IMG/VR virus record: IMGVR_UViG_3300025846_000011
Span: 1 to 33,954 of that record
From: a virus
Length of the DNA: 33,954 nucleotides
Reading direction: 5' to 3' (one strand)
Made by a program: the position numbers and the translations under genes. The number at the start of each line of letters is the position of its first letter. The stretch's first letter is position 1. The notes under the pieces are model-generated. The model made no database searches, was not told the origin of the DNA, and worked only from the letters and a program-made list of their open reading frames with translations. Of the stretch, positions 21,131-27,153 are shown one piece after another.

Positions 21131-21651
21131 GACACTCAGAGCCAATGACTTGTGTTGAAGCCACCATTGCTCTTCTACTCATTCTCATCTCGATTGCCAT
21201 GGTCTTGTGGGTTACGGCCATTTTTGGTGTGACGTTCAGCAAACCCTCAACGAGCAATCGAATCAATCTCAGAATTGCAACCCGTCAGGCGGTTCCAACC
21301 CCACATCTGGATATGGTCACTACACGCGATTCTAGCTCTGTAGTGAAGGTATTGCTCATGGAGGTGAGCGCATACTCGCCTCGCGTTTGTGAGACCGATG
21401 GCGACCCCTTAACTATGGCGTCCGGTCAGAAGGTTCGAGTTGGAGCGATCGCATCGGACTGGACTTTGCTTCCTGAGGGTAGTTTGGTGAGAATTCCCGG
21501 GTATAACAATGGACAGCCTTGCGTTTGCCTAGATACCGGAGGGTCCATAAAGGGTTTCAAACTTGATATTTTTCTATGGAGTACGGAGGCTGCAATTCAG
21601 TGGGGTCGTCGTAAAAATGTTCCCGTTGAAATATTGCGGATAGGGGAGTGA
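21127..21651 (+). CDS. Membrane-anchored 3D-domain cell-wall hydrolase-like protein
   Basis: A 174-residue protein with one N-terminal membrane helix (about residues 11-36, ATIALLLILISIAMVLWVTA), a Thr/Ser/Pro-rich linker, and a C-terminal 3D domain: MEVSAYSPRVC, TMASGQKVRVGAIASDW, LLPEGSLVRIPGYN, CVCLDTGGSIKGFKLDIF. The last stretch keeps the Asp residues (D136, D147) that name the 3D family, which share the double-psi barrel of lytic transglycosylases. It lies far from the lysis cassette, so it may act in early wall remodelling, genome entry or superinfection exclusion. Overlaps by ATGA. Confidence 0.75.
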   Translation: MRHSEPMTCVEATIALLLILISIAMVLWVTAIFGVTFSKPSTSNRINLRIATRQAVPTPHLDMVTTRDSSSVVKVLLMEVSAYSPRVCETDGDPLTMASGQKVRVGAIASDWTLLPEGSLVRIPGYNNGQPCVCLDTGGSIKGFKLDIFLWSTEAAIQWGRRKNVPVEILRIGE

Positions 21652-21654
21652 GTG

Positions 21655-21900
21655 ATGAAATCCGATGATGGCTGGAATCTCTTTGACGAACCGATTGAGC
21701 AGGGTACTCCCATTGAAGTTCCCGCCCCGTACGGCAAGTGGTATCAAGATGGCAAGACAACGTGGGATTGTTTCACCTGTGTTTGCCTTAACTGTGCCAA
21801 CAATGGGAAAAGCTGTAGCGATTGTAAGGGAATTGAGGCTTGCATGAAGCACAGCGGCAAGATTGACCATTGCCCGGACTACCGAAAGGCGGAAGCATGA
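21655..21900 (+). CDS. Small Cys-rich, probably zinc-binding protein
   Basis: An 81-residue protein starts at ATG 21655 behind GGGGAG; a GTG just before is closer to the site and less likely. Eight Cys lie in CFTCVCLNCANNGKSCSDC, KGIEACMKH and HCPDYR, suggesting one or two zinc sites. It begins with an acidic WNLFDEP segment. Function unknown. Confidence 0.65.
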   Translation: MKSDDGWNLFDEPIEQGTPIEVPAPYGKWYQDGKTTWDCFTCVCLNCANNGKSCSDCKGIEACMKHSGKIDHCPDYRKAEA

Positions 21901-22208
21901 GCGACGACTTGTTCGCACAAGAACTTCCAGCAGACCTTCATTTGCCCACGAAGGGGTGTCATTTCCCCCATGAGGTTTTCGAGGCCAACGGATTTAAGGG
22001 AGAATGGGTACTTACGTTCAATGGCGATGATGAACTTTACCGGTTATTGGGTGGTCACGACAACTACATGTTTGCAAAAGATAGGAGATACTACATTTGT
22101 GGAAAGGATGTGCCGATGTATCTAAGTCACATTACGCAGTTGCCCCCAACGATCACCGCAATCGATGTCACAAGTATTGTTTGTGAGTTCAGAAAGAGGA
22201 ACCCATGA
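21897..22208 (+). CDS. Hypothetical protein
   Basis: A 103-residue protein from ATG 21897 (ATGA overlap). Sequence is mixed alpha/beta with many aromatics (FNGDDELYRLLGGHDNYMF, DRRYYICGKDVPMYL). No family recognised. It overlaps the AP2-domain gene by ATGA. Confidence 0.65.
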   Translation: MSDDLFAQELPADLHLPTKGCHFPHEVFEANGFKGEWVLTFNGDDELYRLLGGHDNYMFAKDRRYYICGKDVPMYLSHITQLPPTITAIDVTSIVCEFRKRNP

Positions 22209-22675
22209 CCCCCCTTGTGGATGCGGCCACCCGCGCAGGTTATACCGTCATCAGCAACAACGCGCCTACAGTTATGGAAATCTCAGGTTTAGGCAACTGG
22301 GGTGCACTGGAAAACTATTGCCACAAGTGGGTAAAACATACCCATGCTGGACATCACTATGACCATGTCAGCGTGATCTATCGATATGCAGATGGGAACA
22401 GAAGTTTGCGGGACATTGGGGTTAATGGAGTAAGGTTTGGAGATTTGCCAAGCGTTTGCGAATGTACCCCGGTTCATCGCGGTGTCCAGGGGATGTGGGG
22501 TGTGCGAAAAATGTACCGACGTTGGTCATCCCAACTGACCGCGCATGGAGTCAAGGTTTACCTAGGAACGTGGCCGACAGCAGGGGCGGCAGCAAGGGCA
22601 AGAGACCGGTATGTTGTGGAACATGAGTTGACCGTACCATTAAATTATCCGCAAGAGGAATTGGTGACGGCATGA
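22205..22675 (+). CDS. AP2-domain DNA-binding protein
   Basis: A 156-residue protein. Residues about 97-149 fit the AP2/ERF fold: GVRKMYRRWSSQL, then VKVYLGTWPTAGAAARARDRY and a closing VPLNYP, the typical W.....Y.LGT...E.AA.A.D pattern ending in LN.P. In bacteria and phages AP2 domains are usually fused to HNH homing nucleases; here the N-terminal 95 residues have no HNH. The front part has Cys and His (ENYCHKWVKHTH, CECTPVHRG), so a metal site is possible. It is coupled to the DNA methylase gene by ATGA. Confidence 0.65.
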   Translation: MTPLVDAATRAGYTVISNNAPTVMEISGLGNWGALENYCHKWVKHTHAGHHYDHVSVIYRYADGNRSLRDIGVNGVRFGDLPSVCECTPVHRGVQGMWGVRKMYRRWSSQLTAHGVKVYLGTWPTAGAAARARDRYVVEHELTVPLNYPQEELVTA

Positions 22676-23886
22676 CCACAATTTACTGTGGCGATTGCCT
22701 TTCTGTCATGCCTTCCCTTCCCGAAAACTCGGTTGATAGCGTCATCTGCGACCCGCCCTATGGCCTGGACTTCATGGGTAAGTCGTGGGATCACGGTGTT
22801 CCTGGCGTGGAGTTCTGGCAAGCCGCCCTGCGTGTTGCCAAGCCAGGTTGTATTTTGCTCGCATTTGGCGGCACTCGCACTGTTCATCGTTTAGCGTGTG
22901 CCATTGAGGATGCGGGCTGGGAAATGCGCGACAGTATTGGCGTTCCACATCGGTCGGGCGACTGGGGGGATTGTCCTTGGATGCTTGCTTGGATTTATGG
23001 TTCAGGATTCCCTAAGTCGCTGGACATCAGTAAGGCGATTGACAAAGCGGCAGGGGCAGAAAGGGAAGTGGTGGGCGTCAATCAAAACGCCAAAAGTGGG
23101 GCTGGCTATCAAGCTGAATACGTTGGTGGAAAAGTGGAAAGAGATGGCGATGTGATGTTAACTGCACCCTCCACTCCTGCCGCTCATCTCTGGCAAGGTT
23201 GGGGTACTGCCCTGAAACCAGCATGGGAGCCAATCATCGTTGCCATGAAACCCCTCGAAGGAACCTATGCCGAAAACGCGCAGAAGTGGGGCGTGGCAGG
23301 ACTGAACATTGATGGGGGAAGAATCGCGGGAGAGGTTCCGAGCGTTCCTGAACCATCTGGCAAAACGGGAACCATCTATGGTTTTGCAAACGGTGTAGGG
23401 AGAAATGGGGAAATGTCTGTACCGTCTCCCCTTGGTCGTTGGCCTGCCAATCTTATCTTAGACGAGGAAGCAGCACGGTTGCTGGGAGAGCCTTCCCGTT
23501 TCTTCTATACCGCCAAGGCTTCATCGAGTGAGCGGAATGCGGGGCTGGAAGGCGATACTGAGGATTCAATGAAGTGGAACGGTTCGGAGGGCCACAAGGG
23601 AATTGGCGACTTCTATCCAGATGGAACGCCTAGACCCAAGACGGCATACGTCAATAGCCACCCCACCGTCAAGCCCGTCTCCCTTATGCGCTATCTGTGC
23701 AAGTTGACCCGTACCCCGACAGGTGGTGTAGTTCTTGACCCCTTCATGGGTTCAGGTACGACAGGGATTGCCTGTATTCTGGAACATCGCGACTTCATCG
23801 GTATAGAGATCGATGAGAATTATGCAGAAATCGCTAGAAAGCGGATAGCCGATATGACTGGCCCGCTGTTTGTTCTCCGGAGGTGA
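22672..23886 (+). CDS. DNA N6-adenine/N4-cytosine methyltransferase
   Basis: A 404-residue AdoMet-dependent methylase. Motif IV is DPPY at 27-30 (SVICDPPYGLDFMG). AdoMet motif I comes late, DPFMGSGTTG at about 356, followed by FIGIEIDENY. The order IV before I marks the beta class. The stretch between (about 60-330, with WGTALKPAWEPIIVAMKPL and NLILDEE) holds the target-recognition part. No restriction enzyme is beside it, so it is probably an orphan that protects phage DNA or alters expression. ATGA overlap with the AP2 gene. Confidence 0.85.
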   Translation: MTTIYCGDCLSVMPSLPENSVDSVICDPPYGLDFMGKSWDHGVPGVEFWQAALRVAKPGCILLAFGGTRTVHRLACAIEDAGWEMRDSIGVPHRSGDWGDCPWMLAWIYGSGFPKSLDISKAIDKAAGAEREVVGVNQNAKSGAGYQAEYVGGKVERDGDVMLTAPSTPAAHLWQGWGTALKPAWEPIIVAMKPLEGTYAENAQKWGVAGLNIDGGRIAGEVPSVPEPSGKTGTIYGFANGVGRNGEMSVPSPLGRWPANLILDEEAARLLGEPSRFFYTAKASSSERNAGLEGDTEDSMKWNGSEGHKGIGDFYPDGTPRPKTAYVNSHPTVKPVSLMRYLCKLTRTPTGGVVLDPFMGSGTTGIACILEHRDFIGIEIDENYAEIARKRIADMTGPLFVLRR

Positions 23887-23889
23887 AAC

Positions 23890-23934
23890 ATGTCGATTCT
23901 TATCTTTACAACTAGGGTACGACAAAGGAGGTAG
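23890..23934 (+). CDS. 14-codon leader-like open frame
   Basis: GGAGGTGAAAC-ATG gives a good ribosome site for MSILIFTTRVRQRR. Its TAG (23932-23934) ends within the ribosome site of the next gene. It could be a leader peptide that couples translation. Evidence is limited to the ribosome site and its position. Confidence 0.3.
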   Translation: MSILIFTTRVRQRR

Positions 23935-23939
23935 AGAAC

Positions 23940-24149
23940 ATGATGGAGATACCGGCAGGTAAGTATTGCAACCAAGGGCAGGAACCTAATTGCCCGCTTG
24001 TCCGTTGCCTATTTTGGCACGATGTTGACTATCCAACAACATGTACCCCCGATATTTATCGCGGGGTGGATGTCGTGACAATGCGTTGTAAGCAATGTCT
24101 TGCCTCTTATCCTCATGGTGGCGTCATAAAGATTGAGGCAAACCCATGA
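23940..24149 (+). CDS. Small Cys-rich protein
   Basis: A 69-residue protein from ATG 23940 behind AAAGGAGG. Six Cys are spread through NCPLVRC, TTCTPD, and MRCKQC, likely a zinc-binding fold. No family recognised. Overlaps the next gene by ATGA. Confidence 0.6.
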   Translation: MMEIPAGKYCNQGQEPNCPLVRCLFWHDVDYPTTCTPDIYRGVDVVTMRCKQCLASYPHGGVIKIEANP

Positions 24150-24391
24150 CTAAGGTTGAAGAAATACGCGAGATACTGATTGACACGGGCGAGACAGAAA
24201 GTGATGGCTTGTGGATGATGCGGAACCTTGACGATCTTATTGCCGCCGTAGTGGAACAAGAAAGGGAAAGGATACGGAACGGCAGCGAGTATTCAGATTG
24301 CCATGACGATGAAAGGTGGTGCGGTCGGCCCGATGGAGACACAACAAAGGCATTTTGGCATGTTCCCGCCTCCATTCTTCCCCCTGGATGA
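24146..24391 (+). CDS. Hypothetical acidic protein
   Basis: An 81-residue protein (ATGA overlap). The acidic helical start (KVEEIREILIDTGETESDG) and EQERERIRNGS are followed by a loop with Trp and Cys. No family recognised. Confidence 0.6.
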   Translation: MTKVEEIREILIDTGETESDGLWMMRNLDDLIAAVVEQERERIRNGSEYSDCHDDERWCGRPDGDTTKAFWHVPASILPPG

Positions 24392-24540
24392 AGAAATCCG
24401 ATGTTTGTTTTGAAGAGTTAGACAAAATCTGGTATGACCAACAGGGCAAGAAACCAGCCGTTAAGAAAGCCAAGCGTAGACCTAAGGTTAGAGTTTATGT
24501 GGCAGGACATAAGACTCATAGGGGCGGAAATCGGCGGTGA
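24388..24540 (+). CDS. Small basic protein
   Basis: A 50-residue protein starting at ATG 24388 (ATGA overlap). After an acidic start the sequence becomes Lys/Arg-rich (KKPAVKKAKRRPKVRV), suggesting nucleic-acid binding. It is the last gene of the early/middle block. Confidence 0.55.
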   Translation: MKKSDVCFEELDKIWYDQQGKKPAVKKAKRRPKVRVYVAGHKTHRGGNRR

Positions 24541-24569
24541 CCCCATAGCCTAGAACCCTCACTACTGGC

Positions 24570-24598
24570 TTGACTTTGCCACCCTTTTGTGCTATAAT
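24570..24598 (+). promoter_or_regulatory. Sigma70-type promoter with extended -10
   Basis: TTGACT 24570-24575, a 17-base spacer and TATAAT 24593-24598 preceded by TGC. It is the best-formed promoter in the window. Transcription would start near 24605 and would lead into the terminase/late operon if it escapes the terminator at 24688-24733. Confidence 0.8.
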
Positions 24599-24604
24599 TC
24601 CGTT

Positions 24605-24733
24605 TAGCAATGATGGGCAATGTGGCAAGGCTCCGAAAGGGGCAAGACTGTCAGTGTTCATCGGTTAAATCGGATGTTTATGACTACGCCCCACTAATCC
24701 CTTTGCTTAGTCGGGGGATAGGTGGGGCTTTTT
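24605..24733 (+). ncRNA. Candidate short terminated RNA
   Basis: From the expected start at 24605 to the terminator is about 130 nt. It contains GCTCC-GAAA-GGGGC (24630-24643), a GNRA-capped hairpin, and repeated GGCAA. No open frame with a ribosome site fits inside. It may be a regulatory small RNA or a leader with an attenuator controlling late expression. Confidence 0.45.
24688..24733 (+). terminator. Rho-independent terminator
   Basis: GCCCCAC 24688-24694 pairs with GTGGGGC 24722-24728, with an inner stem ATCCC 24697-24701 / GGGAT 24715-24719, followed by TTTTT. It shares GGGGCTTTTTCAT with the terminator at 13496-13522. Confidence 0.8.
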
Positions 24734-25013
24734 CATGTTCAGATCGAGGCACCGGGACCTCTCCGAAGTTGGATTTCGTGGCCGGTGTTTACACCGATAG
24801 GTCCTGCTGGGCCAACAGGATAGACGGCGGCTCCCTCTACGCCAATAACGCGGGAGCATTTGATTTAGAAACCCTGAGAAAGTCGGCAAATGGAACATCA
24901 AATCGGGTTCCCCTGGTGGCGGGTGTGTCTGTGGACGCCCCTGCGAGAGTTCGACACTCTCGGACCCGCTCGTTTTCTCAGTTATTGGATACTGAGCTAG
25001 AGGCTCGGTACAG
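24734..25013. other. Dyad-rich intergenic stretch before terminase genes
   Basis: No convincing gene is seen. It contains CGGTGT-TT-ACACCG (24783-24796), a GAGG/CCTC hairpin, an incomplete palindrome CCTGCTGGGCCAACAGG, a weak third pseudoknot-like pattern (24857-24909) and a tRNA-like fold (24904-24968). Lying just upstream of the small terminase block, it is a candidate packaging site or control region. Confidence 0.5.
24857..24909 (+). other. Possible third, weaker pseudoknot of the leader type
   Basis: CATTTG 24857-24862 pairs with CAAATG 24887-24892, and AACCC 24870-24874 with GGGTT 24905-24909, in the same A-C-A'-C' order. The A'-C' linker is again exactly 12 nt and ends ATCAAATC, as in copy 2. 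The C-A' linker is 12 instead of 6, stem C is short, and no good promoter lies six bases upstream, so confidence is low. Confidence 0.3.
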
Positions 25014-25343
25014 ATGTCACAAGAGGGCGTGGCCTTTGTGGTTCCCTATCGACAGGTTGCCCCGATGAGCCGTTCGATGATGCACTCATGGGGTGGCCCT
25101 ACTGCCTGTTGCCGCTCAATGAAGCAGGACAAGAGAATTGCCAATGGTATCTATCGCGCCAATGCTAACCGCCTAGTCCAGCAAGAGGGCGAAGATTACA
25201 TTGAGCGCGACAGACATGAGTTCCACTATGGCGATAACTGGTCATGGGGTTGTGATGGTCATGGGCTGTATGGGTCGATAGCAGAACTGAAGGTGTTTGT
25301 TGACAATGACCCCGCGTGGTACCACAAGATGCTGGGGAAATGA
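25014..25343 (+). CDS. Hypothetical protein
   Basis: A 109-residue protein. ATG 25014 is preceded at about 10 bases by TAGAGG; an in-frame ATG at 25065 is an alternative. The C-terminal half has many Asp, His and Trp (RDRHEFHYGDNWSWGCDGHG) and ends YHKMLGK. No family recognised. The 88 bases to the next gene hold only short open frames. Confidence 0.5.
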   Translation: MSQEGVAFVVPYRQVAPMSRSMMHSWGGPTACCRSMKQDKRIANGIYRANANRLVQQEGEDYIERDRHEFHYGDNWSWGCDGHGLYGSIAELKVFVDNDPAWYHKMLGK

Positions 25344-25431
25344 TGAGCCGTCCCGTGTATGTGTGGTGATGGATGGGTATCAGGGGTCGCAGGTGGCTAA
25401 CGTGGGATCGCTGCATGAGGGCTAGGTAGCA

Positions 25432-25950
25432 ATGGCTATAGCCAAGTACGATTGGTCAGTCATACGTCAGGAATACGTCAGCCATGTCGGCCCTATTGCT
25501 AAGCAAGATTTGGCAGAGAAATATGGAATGGCTTCAGAGACATTGATCAGGAAGGCCACCAAAGAGCAATGGGATATTCAGCGCGATCGTTTCCTTACCA
25601 GGGTACAAGAGCAGAAAACCGAGAAGAAGGCAGAGGTCGTCGCCACCAAGGGCGCTCAGTGGGACGCGACCTGTATGAGCAAGGCTGAGGCCCTCATGGT
25701 TCTGGTAGATGCAGAACTGAAGGGTCAGATCACACTAGACCGCGAGGGGAAACAGGTGTTGCTTCAGAGGGCCGCTAAAGATATTGGTGCGGCAATCAAG
25801 ACAGCACAGGATGTCGGCAAGGCGGCACTAGGGGATAAGCCCGAAACTACCGTCAAGATAGACGGCAAGCTTGACCTCTCCATTGAGCAAGTCATTCAAG
25901 AATATGCTGACTCCGACATCAGCCCGATTTCTACAGAGAACGGTTCTTAA
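25432..25950 (+). CDS. terS: Small terminase subunit
   Basis: A 172-residue protein directly before the large terminase, overlapping it by about 47 bases. Residues 8-55 (WSVIRQEYVSHVGPIAKQDLAEKYGM, TLIRKATKEQWDIQRDRF) look like the helix-turn-helix of phage small terminases, which recognise the packaging site. A Lys/Glu-rich coil (about 56-140) would form the oligomeric ring, and the C-terminal tail is acidic and would contact the large subunit. Confidence 0.75.
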   Translation: MAIAKYDWSVIRQEYVSHVGPIAKQDLAEKYGMASETLIRKATKEQWDIQRDRFLTRVQEQKTEKKAEVVATKGAQWDATCMSKAEALMVLVDAELKGQITLDREGKQVLLQRAAKDIGAAIKTAQDVGKAALGDKPETTVKIDGKLDLSIEQVIQEYADSDISPISTENGS

Positions 25951-27145
25951 CAACCGCTATGTCCCCCACAAGCCGACCGTCAAGCAAGCTCGGTTCCTGT
26001 TATCTCTTGAACCTGAGCTTTTGTATGGTGGGGCTGCGGGTGGTGGCAAGTCAGATGCGTTGCTCATGGCTGCGCTTCAGTTTGTCGAGATCCCGGGGTA
26101 TTCTGCGATCTTGTTTCGTCGAACCTTTCAGGACCTTAGCCTTCCTGAAGCCCTCATGGACAGAGCCGCAGGCTGGCTTAGTGGAACAGACGCCAAGTGG
26201 AATGCCATTGAGCACATGTGGTCATTCCCCAGTGGGGCACGCTTGACCTTCGGCTATCTTCAGACTGCATCCGATAAGTACCGCTATCAGTCGGCTGCTT
26301 TCCAGTTTGTTGGCTTCGACGAACTCACGCAGTTCGAGGAAACGAGTTACTCGTACCTGTTCAGCCGATTGCGCAGACCTGAAGGTTCAGTGATTCCCCT
26401 GCGTATGCGGGCGGCAAGTAACCCTGGCGGTATTGGTCATGCGTGGGTAAGGAATCGCTTTGTGGACGGCGGGAAGTTCATACCTGCAACTTTCACAGAG
26501 AATCCCTATCTTGACCATACCGCATATGAAGCATCCCTGAACATGCTGGATTCAGTGACGAGAGCACAGCTTAAGGATGGCAACTGGACAGTAGAGAATG
26601 GCATCCTGTTCAAGCGTGAGTGGTTCCATGTTGTTGATGACTACCCTCGCGATGCGAACCTTGTCCGTTATTGGGACCTTGCCGCAACTGCAGACAATGG
26701 CAGGAATGACCCCGATTATACCTCAGGTTGCCTCATTGCTGAAAAGGACGGGCGGTATTGGATCGTGGACATGGCACATACCAGGTCTACGCCCCTCGGG
26801 GTTCAGCAGCTTGTTGCACAGAAGGCAATGACTGACGGGCAAAGGGTTGGAGTATGGATGGAACAGGAACCGGGTAGTGGCGGTGTCAACACCATTGACT
26901 ACTACCGGCGCGAAGTTCTGAATGGCTATGACTTTCGAGCAGACAAGGTAACGGGTAGCAAGATGGAGCGGGCAAGGCCCCTTTCGTCTGCTGCTGAAGC
27001 GGGCAATGTCATGTTGGTTCGTGGCGCGTGGAATGAGGGTTTTCTTGATGAACTCTGCATCTTTCCCGAAGGTGGCCACGATGATCAAGTCGATGCAGCG
27101 AGTGGGGCGCTATCAAATTGCTTCCAACTCGGGCTAGTAGCGTAG
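25904..27145 (+). CDS. terL: Large terminase subunit (ATPase-nuclease)
   Basis: About 413 residues from ATG 25904; an in-frame TTG at 25871 is an alternative, and neither has a strong ribosome site. ATPase: Walker A GGAAGGGKS (about 42-50), Walker B FVGFDE (about 139), coupling motif SNPGG. Nuclease: RYWDLAAT (Asp about 258), WMEQEPGSGG, and GGHDDQVDA near the end, giving the acidic triad of RNase H-like terminases. It packages DNA into the prohead. All motifs are intact. The packaging type (headful, cos) cannot be read from motifs alone. Confidence 0.95.
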   Translation: MLTPTSARFLQRTVLNNRYVPHKPTVKQARFLLSLEPELLYGGAAGGGKSDALLMAALQFVEIPGYSAILFRRTFQDLSLPEALMDRAAGWLSGTDAKWNAIEHMWSFPSGARLTFGYLQTASDKYRYQSAAFQFVGFDELTQFEETSYSYLFSRLRRPEGSVIPLRMRAASNPGGIGHAWVRNRFVDGGKFIPATFTENPYLDHTAYEASLNMLDSVTRAQLKDGNWTVENGILFKREWFHVVDDYPRDANLVRYWDLAATADNGRNDPDYTSGCLIAEKDGRYWIVDMAHTRSTPLGVQQLVAQKAMTDGQRVGVWMEQEPGSGGVNTIDYYRREVLNGYDFRADKVTGSKMERARPLSSAAEAGNVMLVRGAWNEGFLDELCIFPEGGHDDQVDAASGALSNCFQLGLVA

Positions 27146-27153
27146 GAGACACA

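Noticed and set aside
24610-25068. A 152-codon open frame on the + strand
   Set aside because: It runs through a strong terminator and several dyads, has no ribosome site, overlaps the likely gene at 25014, and its product has no natural composition.
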